DNA of 36,037 nucleotides from Brevundimonas sp. (GCF_003248455.1 NZ_QFNM01000047.1:1-36037), one strand, 5' to 3'. Positions 26,419 to 34,127 are shown, numbered from the stretch's first letter. Made by a program: numbers and translations. The notes: generated from the letters alone by a model not told the origin.

Positions 26419-26559
26419 TCAGAAGATCGCGACCAGCAGGCTGGCCCAGAAGGCCGTCCCGATCAGCGCCGCCAGACCATAGCCAACGACCGGATGCAGA
26501 CCGCGCGGCGCGGCGGCTTTCGTCGGAGCTTGGATCGTCGGCGCGGCCGGGTGCGTCAT
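26419..26559 (-). CDS. small single-span membrane protein
   Basis: A 46-residue ORF too short for the usual cut-off. It has a Pro/Ala/Lys-rich N-terminus, then GLHPVVGYGLAALIGTAFWASLLVAIF, a clean transmembrane segment that runs to the C-terminus. AAGGCAG lies a few bases before the ATG at 26559. Its codon use follows the host (G/C third positions), and it fits exactly between the transglycosylase stop and the gap before gdx. Small tail-anchored membrane peptides of this form are common in Caulobacterales, but the function is unknown. It could be a leader for regulation or a membrane-associated regulator. Confidence 0.6.
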   Translation of the reverse strand: MTHPAAPTIQAPTKAAAPRGLHPVVGYGLAALIGTAFWASLLVAIF

Positions 26560-26675
26560 CTGCCTTGGGTCCGAATGGAGGAAGCTGTACCGATCTAACG
26601 GCGTGCGCTTAACGCGGCGTCTGCCGAGAAGGTTCTCGGGCCGTTAAGATTTTCGTCCTGGGTCCGCAAAAGCGA

Positions 26676-26996
26676 TCAGTGGCTGGACGCCAGTTTGAGC
26701 ACGATTAGGCCCGAGGCCACCAGGGTAACGCCCGCGATCCTCAGCAGCGTCAGCGGCTCGCCCAGAAAGACCGCCCCGACCGCGAAGGCGCCCACAGCCC
26801 CGATGCCGGTCCAGATGGCGTAGGCCGTGCCCAGCGGCAGGGTTTTCATCGCCATCGACAGCAGGCCGAACGAGCCGATCATGAAGACGATCATGCCGAA
26901 CGTCGGCCACGGTCGCGTGAACCCGGCCGAGGCCTTCATCAGAAAGGCCCAGACCACTTCGAGCAGGCCGGCGAAAAGAAGGAACACCCAGGCCAT
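26676..26996 (-). CDS. gdx: guanidinium exporter of the SMR family (Gdx/SugE)
   Basis: The 106-residue protein has four transmembrane helices and the SMR marks: the membrane Glu in LLEVVWAFLMKAS (residue 13), the GxG stretch in AIWTGIGAVG and a C-terminal hydrophobic LVASGLIVLKL. The FLMKASAGFTRPWPT segment and overall character place it with SugE/Gdx rather than EmrE. Gdx proteins are proton-coupled dimeric guanidinium exporters in the inner membrane. The upstream leader holds a guanidine-II riboswitch (27016-27062), which agrees fully with that role. AGGGAG sits 11 bases before ATG 26996. It is transcribed alone. Confidence 0.93.
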   Translation of the reverse strand: MAWVFLLFAGLLEVVWAFLMKASAGFTRPWPTFGMIVFMIGSFGLLSMAMKTLPLGTAYAIWTGIGAVGAFAVGAVFLGEPLTLLRIAGVTLVASGLIVLKLASSH

Positions 26997-27015
26997 GACA
27001 TCTCTCCCTGCATGG

Positions 27016-27062
27016 CGCCGGGTCGTCCCGGCGTTGATCCCATGTGGGGGAGGTCGTCCTCC
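27016..27062 (-). promoter_or_regulatory. guanidine-II (mini-ykkC) riboswitch
   Basis: On the minus strand two hairpins lie in tandem, each with a four-base ACGA loop: P1 GGAGG-ACGA-CCTCC (27062-27049) and P2 CGCCGGG-ACGA-CCCGGCG (27033-27016), joined by 15 bases. This is the guanidine-II consensus (two ACGR loops flanked by G-C pairs). P2 ends 10-15 bases before the AGGGAG ribosome site of gdx, so guanidine binding should change ribosome access and turn translation on. Confidence 0.93.
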
Positions 27063-27159
27063 TGAAAGCGCGCCTAATCTGGGACAGGGGCGGGCGAAGT
27101 CAAGTCCGGCGCCCGGCGAACCTTGACTCCGGGGTCCGGCCGACCGACACGACCCGCCC

Positions 27160-28458
27160 ATGATCACGCGCTATTCCCGCCCCGTCGCCGCCGCCCTTTG
27201 GTCGCAAGAGACCAAGTACAGGATCTGGTTCGAGATCGAGGCCCACGCCGCGACCAAGATGGCCGAACTGGGCGTGATCCCCAGGGATGCGGCCGACGCC
27301 ATCTGGGCCAAGGGCGAGAACGCGACCTTCGACGCCGACCGGATCGACGAAATCGAACGCACCACCAAACACGACGTCATCGCCTTCCTGACCCATGTGG
27401 CGGAAATCGTCGGCGAGGAAGCCCGCTTCCTGCACCAGGGCATGACCTCGTCGGACGTGCTGGATACCTGTTTCGCGGTTCAGCTGGCCCGGTCGTCGGA
27501 CCTGCTGATCGAGGGCGTGGATCGGGTTCTGGCCGCGCTGGAGACCCGCGCCAAGGAGCATAAATACACCCCGACCGTGGGCCGTTCGCACGGCATCCAC
27601 GCCGAGCCCGTCACCTTCGGCCTGAAGCTGGCCGGCTATCACGCCGAGTTCCAGCGCGCCAAGCGCCGTCTGATCACCGCCAGGGAAGAGATCGCCACCT
27701 GCGCCATCTCCGGCGCCGTCGGCACCTTCGCCAACGTCGATCCGGCGGTCGAAGCCTATGTGGCCGAAAAGATGGGCCTGCAGGTCGAGCCGGTCTCGAC
27801 CCAGGTCATCCCGCGCGACCGCCACGCCGCCTTCTTCGCCGCCCTGGGCGTCGTCGCATCGTCGGTCGAGCGCCTGGCCGTCGAAATCCGCCATCTGCAG
27901 CGCACCGAGGTCCTCGAAGCCGAGGAGTTCTTCGACAAGGGCCAGAAGGGCTCGTCGGCCATGCCGCACAAGCGCAACCCCATCCTGACCGAGAACCTGA
28001 CCGGCCTGGCCCGTCTGGTCCGTTCGGCCGTGACCCCGGCGATGGAGAACGTCGCCCTGTGGCACGAGCGGGACATCAGCCACTCGTCGGTCGAGCGCGG
28101 CATCGGCCCGGACGCCACCATCCACCTCGATTTCGCCCTGCATCGTCTGGCCAATGTGGTCGAGCGGCTGAACGTCTACCCTGAGAACATGCAGAAGAAC
28201 ATCGACCGCCTGGGCGGCCTGGTGCATTCGCAGCGGGTCATGCTGGCCCTGACCCAGGCGGGCGTCTCGCGCGAGGACGCCTATGCCGCGGTTCAGGAGA
28301 ACGCCATGAAGGTCTGGCGCGGCGAAGGCGCCTTCCTGGACTTCCTCAAGGCCGACGCCCGCGTCGCCCTGCCCGACGACCAGTTGGAGGCCCTGTTCGA
28401 CCTGGGCTACCACACCAAGAACGTGGACGTGGTGTTCAAGCGGGTGTTCGGAGACTAA
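27160..28458 (+). CDS. purB: adenylosuccinate lyase
   Basis: The 432-residue enzyme of the fumarase/aspartase superfamily catalyses two steps: release of fumarate from SAICAR and from adenylosuccinate in purine synthesis. Marks are the N-terminal WSQETKYRIWFEIEAHA, HQGMTSSDVLDT (catalytic His region), and the superfamily signature GSSAMPHKRNPILTENL with the catalytic Ser. Length is standard and no missing block is seen. ATG 27160 follows a short intergenic stretch opposite the riboswitch-controlled gdx. The stop is 3 bp before the oxygenase gene, so purB leads a four-gene operon (purB, oxygenase, hypoxanthine-DNA glycosylase, purU). Confidence 0.97.
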   Translation: MITRYSRPVAAALWSQETKYRIWFEIEAHAATKMAELGVIPRDAADAIWAKGENATFDADRIDEIERTTKHDVIAFLTHVAEIVGEEARFLHQGMTSSDVLDTCFAVQLARSSDLLIEGVDRVLAALETRAKEHKYTPTVGRSHGIHAEPVTFGLKLAGYHAEFQRAKRRLITAREEIATCAISGAVGTFANVDPAVEAYVAEKMGLQVEPVSTQVIPRDRHAAFFAALGVVASSVERLAVEIRHLQRTEVLEAEEFFDKGQKGSSAMPHKRNPILTENLTGLARLVRSAVTPAMENVALWHERDISHSSVERGIGPDATIHLDFALHRLANVVERLNVYPENMQKNIDRLGGLVHSQRVMLALTQAGVSREDAYAAVQENAMKVWRGEGAFLDFLKADARVALPDDQLEALFDLGYHTKNVDVVFKRVFGD

Positions 28459-28461
28459 CCC

Positions 28462-29193
28462 ATGAGCCAGCGCACGATCCGGCTGAATCCCCGGCTCGAT
28501 CCGCGCGACTATGCGCAGGCCTATGCGCGCAACGGCATGGTCCAGGTGCCCGATCTGCTGGACGCCGCCAGCGCCGAATGGCTAGAACTGGCCCTCGAAC
28601 ACGACACCCGCTGGCATCTGTCGCTGAAGACGCCCGATGGCGGCAAGCTGTTCTCGCCTCAAGAAATGCAGGCGATGGGTCGCGACGCGCTCGGCGCCCG
28701 TATCCAGAACGCCGTTGCGGAGGCCCGCGACGGCTTTTCCTTCGTCTATCTGGCCTATCCGATCATCACCGCCCTGCTGACGGGCGAGGACGAAGGCCAC
28801 GCCACCCACGCGCTGGTCCAGTTCTTCAACGACATCCCCTTCACCACCTTCGCCAAGGCGGTGACGGGCGAAACCAGCGTCACCAAGATCGACGCCCAGG
28901 CCACCTGGTTCCGGCCCGGCGACTTCCTGACCCAGCACGACGACACGGGCGTGGGCGAACGCCGCGCCGCCTATACGCTGGGCCTGTCGCGCGACTGGCG
29001 GCCCGACTGGGGCGGCCAACTGATGTTCCATGACGCGCACGGCGACATCGAACGCGGCTTCAGGCCCGGCTTTAACGTCTGGACCGTGTTCAAGACGCCG
29101 CGCCTGCATTCGGTCGCCTCGGTCGCCGCCTACGCCGGGGGCCGTCGCCGCTCCATCACCGGCTGGCTGCGCGACGACCCGCCGGCCAAGTGA
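28462..29193 (+). CDS. 2-oxoglutarate/Fe(II)-dependent dioxygenase family protein
   Basis: The 243-residue protein has the iron-binding facial triad of the 2OG-Fe(II) superfamily: HDD (His159/Asp161) in FLTQHDDTG, the second His216 in RLHSVASV, and a 2OG-binding Arg around 228-230 in RRRSITGWL. The order matches prolyl-hydroxylase-like (PHD/Ofd1-type) oxygenases. Substrate is unknown; it could be a protein residue or a small molecule. It starts 3 bp after purB and its stop overlaps the next start (GTGA), so it is in the same operon. The N-terminal 90 residues are helical and do not match a known domain for me. Confidence 0.85.
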   Translation: MSQRTIRLNPRLDPRDYAQAYARNGMVQVPDLLDAASAEWLELALEHDTRWHLSLKTPDGGKLFSPQEMQAMGRDALGARIQNAVAEARDGFSFVYLAYPIITALLTGEDEGHATHALVQFFNDIPFTTFAKAVTGETSVTKIDAQATWFRPGDFLTQHDDTGVGERRAAYTLGLSRDWRPDWGGQLMFHDAHGDIERGFRPGFNVWTVFKTPRLHSVASVAAYAGGRRRSITGWLRDDPPAK

Positions 29194-29693
29194 AGACCGC
29201 CTTCGCGCCCGTCTTCGATGCGGCCACCCGCCTGCTGATTCTCGGCAGCCTGCCCGGCGATGCGTCGTTGAAGGCGGCGCAGTATTACGCTCATCCGCGC
29301 AACGCCTTCTGGCCGCTGGTCGGCGGCGTGCTGGGCGAAGACCTGCCCACCCTGCCTTACGCGCGGCGGCTCGAGCGGCTGAAGGCGCGCGGCGTCGGCC
29401 TGTGGGACGTGATCGCCTCGGCCGAGCGGTCCGGCAGCCTGGACGCGGCGATCCGATCCCCCGAGGCGGCGGACCTGCGCGGGCTGGTCGAGCGGCTGCC
29501 GGCCCTGCGGGCCGTCGCCTTCAACGGCGGGCTGGCGGCGAAGCTGGGGCGGCGCATCCTGGCGGATATCGCCGGCGTCGAACTGATGACCCTGCCGTCC
29601 TCCAGCCCGGCCCATGCCATAACCCTGTCGGCAAAGGCGGAAAGCTGGGCCATATTGGCGAAACACCTGCCCGACCAGCCGGCCGACCGATGA
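29190..29693 (+). CDS. DNA-deoxyinosine (hypoxanthine) glycosylase, family 6 UDG-like
   Basis: The 167-residue protein belongs to the MUG/HDG group: LLILGSLPGDASLKAAQYYA, HPRNAFWPLVGG, the GVGLWDVIAS strand and the C-terminal LPSSSPAHA motif are the marks of family 6 hypoxanthine-DNA glycosylases, which remove deaminated adenine (hypoxanthine) from DNA. The start is GTG 29190, overlapping the oxygenase stop; the stop overlaps the purU start (ATGA). The gene neighbourhood is notable: an enzyme that removes inosine bases sits in an operon with purB and purU. Function is inferred from family; uracil activity was not excluded. Confidence 0.87.
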   Translation: MKTAFAPVFDAATRLLILGSLPGDASLKAAQYYAHPRNAFWPLVGGVLGEDLPTLPYARRLERLKARGVGLWDVIASAERSGSLDAAIRSPEAADLRGLVERLPALRAVAFNGGLAAKLGRRILADIAGVELMTLPSSSPAHAITLSAKAESWAILAKHLPDQPADR

Positions 29694-30532
29694 TCCTGAC
29701 CCTTTCCTGCCCAGACCGCCCCGGCATCGTCGCGGCCGTTTCCGCCTTCCTGCTGGAACGCGGCGCCAATATTTCCGACGCCCAGCAGTTCGGCGACGCC
29801 TCCAGCGCCACCTTCTTCATGCGCGTGGTGTTTGAACCCGCCGCAGGCGACGTGGAGGACGCGATCCGCCGCGCCTTCGCGCCCGTGGCCGAACGGTTCG
29901 CCATGGAATGGACGATGCGAGGCCCGACGCCGCGCAAGGTGATGATCCTGACGTCCAGGTTCGACCACTGTCTGGCGGACCTGCTGTATCGCTGGCGCAT
30001 CGACGAGCTGCCGATGCAGGTGACGGCCGTCGTGTCGAACCATCCGCGCGAGATGATCGGCCACGTCGACCTGGGCGACCTGCCCTTCCACCACTTGCCC
30101 GTCAGCGCCGCCGACAAGCCGGCGCAGGAGGCGCAGCTGCTGCGCCTGATCGAGGAGACGCAGACGGAACTGGTCGTCCTGGCCCGCTACATGCAAATTC
30201 TGTCAGACGACCTCAGCCGCAGGCTGGCGGGACGTTGCATAAACATCCACCATTCCTTCCTGCCGGGCTTCAAGGGCGCGCGGCCCTATCATCAGGCCCA
30301 TGCGCGCGGCGTGAAGGTGATCGGCGCCACGGCCCACTACGTCACGCCAGACCTGGACGAAGGCCCGATCATCGAACAGGACGTGGAGCGGATCAGCCAT
30401 CGCGACACGCCCGACGATCTGATCCGCAAGGGCCGCGACATCGAACGCCGCGTGCTGGCCCGCGCCGTTCGTCGGCATCTGGAGGATCGCGTCCTGTTGC
30501 ATGGCGCGAAGACGGTCGTGTTCGAGGACTGA
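29690..30532 (+). CDS. purU: formyltetrahydrofolate deformylase
   Basis: The 280-residue enzyme hydrolyses 10-formyl-THF to THF and formate, balancing the one-carbon pool and supplying formate for PurT-type purine synthesis. An N-terminal ACT domain (residues 1-80, ILTLSCPDRPGIVAAVS) is followed by the formyltransferase fold with VVSNHP, LARYMQILS, the NIHHSFLPGFKGA catalytic stretch and VTPDLDEGPIIEQ. ATG 29690 overlaps the glycosylase stop by four bases. It is the last gene of the purB operon. The following 200 bp contain an imperfect GGGCGGAA/TTCCGCC hairpin around 30613-30650 that may be its own terminator. Confidence 0.95.
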   Translation: MILTLSCPDRPGIVAAVSAFLLERGANISDAQQFGDASSATFFMRVVFEPAAGDVEDAIRRAFAPVAERFAMEWTMRGPTPRKVMILTSRFDHCLADLLYRWRIDELPMQVTAVVSNHPREMIGHVDLGDLPFHHLPVSAADKPAQEAQLLRLIEETQTELVVLARYMQILSDDLSRRLAGRCINIHHSFLPGFKGARPYHQAHARGVKVIGATAHYVTPDLDEGPIIEQDVERISHRDTPDDLIRKGRDIERRVLARAVRRHLEDRVLLHGAKTVVFED

Positions 30533-30712
30533 CTTCGCCGGTCGGCGCGGCGTCTTGGCGAAGGCCTCTCGGACACGCCGTCGGGCGCGCTGCAAAAATA
30601 ATCGGTTTTCGGGCGGAACGGCCTGAAACCAAATTCCGCCGCCCGTGTTCTTCAAGGGCGCGAGACGCACAGTAAGCCGGGTGAGACATCCCCCAACGTC
30701 CCCGGCGAAAAG

Positions 30713-30746
30713 AAAGGGCCGCACTTTCCCCCGGGTGCGGCCCTTT
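30713..30746. terminator. strong terminator between purU and the DUF1476 gene
   Basis: A perfect 12-bp stem AAAGGGCCGCAC/GTGCGGCCCTTT with a 10-base loop. The minus-strand side is followed by TTCTTTTC, fitting termination of the DUF1476 gene (stop at 30779). The plus side has a weaker tail (CGAATTTC). Confidence 0.85.
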
Positions 30747-30778
30747 CGAATTTCAGCATCGGCCCGAAGGCGCGCCCT

Positions 30779-31102
30779 CTATTCGCCGGCGCGAATCCCT
30801 TCGCGGGCGATCGAAGCCAGTTCGTCGATCTTGGAGCGGATCTCGCCTTCCGACACCGACAGACCCGAGGCCTTGAAGTCGCCGGCGACCTTGCGGAACA
30901 CATCCTCGTCGCCCGGCTGTTCGAAGTCGGCGCGCACGACGGCGGCGGCGTATTGATCGGCGCTCTCGGCCGACAGGCCCATCTTTTCGGCCGCCCAAAG
31001 GCCCAGCATCCGGTTGCGCCGGGCGATGGCCTTGAACTCCTGCTCCTGATCGAGGGCGTATTTGGCCTCGTAGCCCTTTTCCCGATCGTCGAAGGTCGTC
31101 AT
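30779..31102 (-). CDS. DUF1476 protein, ATP synthase zeta-subunit type inhibitor
   Basis: The 107-residue all-helical protein matches the alphaproteobacterial DUF1476 family. Its best-known member, the zeta subunit of Paracoccus denitrificans, inhibits the F1 ATPase by binding in the catalytic head and blocks ATP hydrolysis. Visible marks are the N-terminal MTTFDDREKGYEAKYA, the EFKAIARRNRMLGLWAAEKMG helix and the C-terminal EGEIRSKIDELA. Length is the family's usual one. I prefer ATG 31102; ATG 31114 would add four residues. It is transcribed alone and ends at the 30713 hairpin. Its role in this host is inferred. Confidence 0.87.
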   Translation of the reverse strand: MTTFDDREKGYEAKYALDQEQEFKAIARRNRMLGLWAAEKMGLSAESADQYAAAVVRADFEQPGDEDVFRKVAGDFKASGLSVSEGEIRSKIDELASIAREGIRAGE

Positions 31103-31392
31103 TTCGCTCAGCATAGCTCCGTACGCCCCGCTAACGTCGGGGCAGGGGCCGTCTATAGCCCGCCCGTCCATGAACGCAACCTGACTCCGGTCCGAAGGGG
31201 CGCCCGTCGCCCGCCCTCGCGCCCATCCGCCATCCTCATTTGTATCCCGGGCCGCCTTCGGCTAAGGAGACGCCGAACGAGATTGACTGCCCGAACGATT
31301 CCAAAACGCGCCGCCAGGACCGGGTCTTGCCCTTCCACTCATGGCCGCGCGATTTTTGTTTCTGGAGGGCGCCCGTAAGCCGGGACCGGACC

Positions 31393-32039
31393 ATGAACAG
31401 CAAGCGCAAGAAAATCTACGAGGGCAAGGCCAAGATCCTTTACGAAGGACCGGAGCCCGGCACGCTGATCCAGTATTTCAAGGACGACGCCACCGCCTTC
31501 AACGCCCAGAAGAAGGCGGTGCTGGAAGGCAAGGGCGTGGTCAACAATCAGATCAGCGAATTCATCATGTCGCGCCTGAACGGCATCGGCGTGACCAACC
31601 ACTTCATCAAGCGCCTGAACCTGCGCGAGCAGCTGATCCGCGAAGTCCGGCTCGATGAGCCAGCGCCTGGGCATCGAGGAAGGCACGCCCCTGCCCCGCT
31701 CGATCATCGAATTCTACTACAAGAAGGACGAGTTGAACGACCCGATGGTCACGGAAGAGCATATCACCGCCTTCAACTGGGCCTCGACCCAGGAGCTGGA
31801 CGATCGACTTCAAGATCGAGTTCGGCCGCATCTGGGAGAACGATTTCAGCCGCGTCCTGCTGGCCGACGAGATCAGCCCCGACAGCTGCCGCCTCTGGGA
31901 CGCGTCGACCGGCGAGAAGCTGGACAAGGACCGCTTCCGCCGCGACCTGGGCAATGTCATCGAAAGCTATACCGAGGTCGCGCGTCGCCTGGGCATCATG
32001 AAGGGCATGCCCACCGTGATCCAGGGGGGGCTGCACTGA
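31393..32039 (+). pseudogene. purC: SAICAR synthetase with two frame-shifting deletions
   Basis: PurC makes SAICAR from CAIR and aspartate. The gene reads in three frames. Frame 1 (31393 to about 31647) gives MNSKRKKIYEGKAKILYEG... up to LREQLIREV. After a deletion near 31648 the family continues in frame 2 (MSQRLGIEEGTPLPRSIIEFYYKK...TQELDD). After a second deletion near 31802 it continues in frame 3 (IDFKIEFGRIWENDFSRVLL...TVIQGGLH) to TGA 32037. The first gap, about 41 bases, removes the IPLEVVVRNVAAGS region, the PROSITE SAICAR synthetase signature. The second removes about 77-80 bases. Restoring both gives about 254 residues, the normal length. As written no active enzyme can be made. 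The stop overlaps the purS start. Confidence 0.85.
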
Positions 32040-32290
32040 TGGCCCCCACCGCTTCAAGCAAGGTCAAGGTGCACGTCTTCCTCAAGCCCGGCGTCCTGGA
32101 CGTCCAGGGCAAGGCCGTCGAAGGCGCCCTGCAGGGCCTGGGCTGGCCCGGCGTGTCCAACGCCCGTGTCGGCAAGCTGATCGAATTCGACCTGGCCGGC
32201 GTCGAAGACCCGCAAGCCGAAGCCAGGAAGATGTGCGAGCAACTGCTCGCCAACACGGTGATCGAAGGCTACCGCATCGAGGCCGCCTAG
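32039..32290 (+). CDS. purS: phosphoribosylformylglycinamidine synthase subunit PurS
   Basis: The 83-residue subunit forms the three-part FGAM synthase with PurL and PurQ, helping ammonia transfer in the fourth step of purine synthesis. Marks are KVHVFLKPGVLDVQGKAVEGAL and VRVGKLIEF/NTVIEGYRIE-type strands of the small ferredoxin-like fold. ATG 32039 overlaps the purC stop (TGATG), supporting a purC-purS operon. Length is standard and the frame is intact. The partner purQ is found 3 kb downstream, after cfa, a PEBP gene and an exporter. Confidence 0.93.
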   Translation: MAPTASSKVKVHVFLKPGVLDVQGKAVEGALQGLGWPGVSNARVGKLIEFDLAGVEDPQAEARKMCEQLLANTVIEGYRIEAA

Positions 32291-32315
32291 CCGTCGGGCC
32301 AGGCAGCCGCTTGCG

Positions 32316-33485
32316 TCAGCGTCCGGCGTACAGATAATCCCGCGACAGAGGGACCGCGTCCGGCGCCTTGGCGAGCTGAAGCTGGAAGACCATGTGGCCC
32401 AGTTCGCGGAAGGCCACCTCGCTGGCGGCCAGATAGAACTCCCACATCCGGCAGAACCGCTCGTCATATAGGGCCAGGGCCTCGTCCCGCCGCGCCAGAA
32501 ACCGCTCGCGCCAATGCCGCAGCGTTTCGGCGTAATGCAGGCGCAGCACCTCCATGTCCGTGACCCACAGGCCCGCCCGCTCGATGGCCGGCAGCACCTC
32601 CGACAGGGATGGAATATAGCCGCCCGGGAAGATGTATTTCCTCACCCAGGGCTGGGTGCGGCTAGGCGGACCCTTGCGGCCGATCGAGTGGATCACCGCC
32701 ACGCCGTCATCGCTCAGCAGCCGCGCCACCGTATCGAAATATTCCTGGTAGTTGGGCTGGCCGACGTGTTCGAACATGCCGACCGAAACGATGCGGTCAA
32801 ACGGTTCCCGCAGGCCGCGATAGTCCTGAAGCCGGAACGCGGCCCGGTCCGCCAGCCCCCGCGCGACCGCCCGTTCGTTCGCTGTCCGATGCTGTTCCGT
32901 CGACAGGGTGACGCCCGTGACCGTCGCGCCCCGTTCGGCCATCGACAGGCCCAGCCCACCCCAGCCGCAGCCGATGTCCAGCGCCGACCGCCCCGGCGAC
33001 AGAAGCAGCTTGTCGATCAGGCGGCGCTTCTTGGCCGCCTGGGCCTCTTCCAGGCTGGCGTCCGGCCGCTCGAAGAAGGCGCACGAATACTGAAGATCCT
33101 CGTCAAGGAACAGTCGATAGAAATCCACCGTCAGATCGTAATGATGATGGACGTTCGAGCGCGCGTGGGCGCGGTCGTTGGCCTGCTCCCACGCCCGGCG
33201 GATGCGCCAGCCGGGCTTCAGGGGGCGGCGCGTCCGGGCCAGTTCGGACGCCGTCAGTTCCAGGAAGTCGTAGATGGTCCCGTCCTCGACCCGGAACGTG
33301 CCGTCCATGAACGCCTCGCCCAGCCTGAGTTCCGGGTTCAGGGCGATGGCCATCGCCGTCTTCATGTCTTCGACGACGACGGTCAGTTCGGGCGCGCCCG
33401 GTCCGCCGCGGATCGTCCTGCCGCCCGGCAATCGCACGGCGATAGACCGGGTTCGGAACGTTCTGGCGATGAGGGATTGCAGCAT
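32316..33485 (-). CDS. cfa: cyclopropane-fatty-acyl-phospholipid synthase
   Basis: The 389-residue enzyme uses S-adenosylmethionine to turn double bonds of membrane phospholipid acyl chains into cyclopropane rings. The N-terminal lipid-binding part spans residues 1-120; the SAM domain has ALDIGCGWGGLGLSMAE, VGMFEHVGQPNYQEYF and GGYIPSLSEV, typical of the CFA family. The C-terminus FQLQLAKAPDAVPLSRDYLY is usual. I chose ATG 33485, with GGAGGGG at 33495-33489, over 33497 and 33515. It is transcribed towards purS on the opposite strand, so only 25 bp separate the stops. It may be a stationary-phase gene, as in other bacteria; no promoter was identified. Confidence 0.93.
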   Translation of the reverse strand: MLQSLIARTFRTRSIAVRLPGGRTIRGGPGAPELTVVVEDMKTAMAIALNPELRLGEAFMDGTFRVEDGTIYDFLELTASELARTRRPLKPGWRIRRAWEQANDRAHARSNVHHHYDLTVDFYRLFLDEDLQYSCAFFERPDASLEEAQAAKKRRLIDKLLLSPGRSALDIGCGWGGLGLSMAERGATVTGVTLSTEQHRTANERAVARGLADRAAFRLQDYRGLREPFDRIVSVGMFEHVGQPNYQEYFDTVARLLSDDGVAVIHSIGRKGPPSRTQPWVRKYIFPGGYIPSLSEVLPAIERAGLWVTDMEVLRLHYAETLRHWRERFLARRDEALALYDERFCRMWEFYLAASEVAFRELGHMVFQLQLAKAPDAVPLSRDYLYAGR

Positions 33486-33593
33486 CCGCCCCTCCATGGC
33501 TTGACCATACTCCAAGCTAGTGAATGATCGCTGCGACGCAACAGGCGCGGGGCCGCGCCGTTAGATCATCGCCTCACGAAAAGGAGAGATCGC

Positions 33594-34073
33594 ATGACCT
33601 TCACCCTGACCTCCACCGACATCGAGGACGGCGGCGTGCTGCCGGACGCCCAGGTCCACGCCAAGGGCGACGTCTCGCCCCAGCTGGCCTGGTCCGGCGC
33701 GCCGGAGGGTACTAAAAGCTACGCCGTCACCTGCTACGATCCCGACGCCCCGACCGGTTCGGGCTTCTGGCACTGGACCGTGGCCAATATTCCCGCTGAC
33801 GTGACCGAACTGCCCACCGGTGCCGGCTCGCCGGGCGGCGCTCTGCCGCACGGCGCGGTGCAGGGTCGCACCGATTATGGCCAGGCCCTATTCGGCGGCG
33901 CCGCCCCGCCGCCCGGCCATGGGCCGCACCGCTACATCTTCACCGTCTTCGCCGTGGACGTGGACAGGCTGGACGTCACGGCCGACGATTCCGGCGCGGT
34001 GTTCGGCTTCAACCTCCATTTCCACACCCTGGCCAAGGCGTCGATCACCGCGACCTACGAAAACCGGGGCTGA
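33594..34073 (+). CDS. YbhB/YbcL family (PEBP) protein
   Basis: The 159-residue protein belongs to the phosphatidylethanolamine-binding protein/Raf kinase inhibitor-like family. Marks are the N-terminal FTLTSTDIEDGG, SPQLAWSGAPEGTKSYAVTCYDPDAPTG with the family DPDAP, HWTVANIP, and GPHRYIFTVFAVD. No signal peptide, so cytoplasmic. Bacterial members have no firmly established substrate. AAAAGGAGAG sits at good spacing before ATG 33594. It is divergent from cfa with a short 100-bp gap and 50 bp ahead of the exporter gene, though the latter appears to have its own promoter. Confidence 0.92.
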   Translation: MTFTLTSTDIEDGGVLPDAQVHAKGDVSPQLAWSGAPEGTKSYAVTCYDPDAPTGSGFWHWTVANIPADVTELPTGAGSPGGALPHGAVQGRTDYGQALFGGAAPPPGHGPHRYIFTVFAVDVDRLDVTADDSGAVFGFNLHFHTLAKASITATYENRG

Positions 34074-34087
34074 TCGCCCATCCGCCC

Positions 34088-34127
34088 TTGTGAGGTCGCG
34101 AAGCGCCCCTATGTTGCGCCGCAACAT
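34088..34127 (+). promoter_or_regulatory. sigma70-like promoter with overlapping operator palindrome before the MFS gene
   Basis: TTGTGA (34088-34093), 16 bases, TATGTT (34110-34115). The -10 overlaps a 17-base palindrome ATGTTGCG-C-CGCAACAT (34111-34127) that covers the proposed start codon (34126). A transcript would begin at about 34122, giving an almost leaderless mRNA. Confidence 0.5.

Noticed and set aside
31393..32039. Programmed frameshifting in purC
   Set aside because: Whole conserved blocks are missing at both joins, so no slippage could restore the protein; there is also no slippery site visible.
34111..34125. ATG 34111 as start of the MFS exporter
   Set aside because: It overlaps the -10 hexamer and lies upstream of the expected transcription start.
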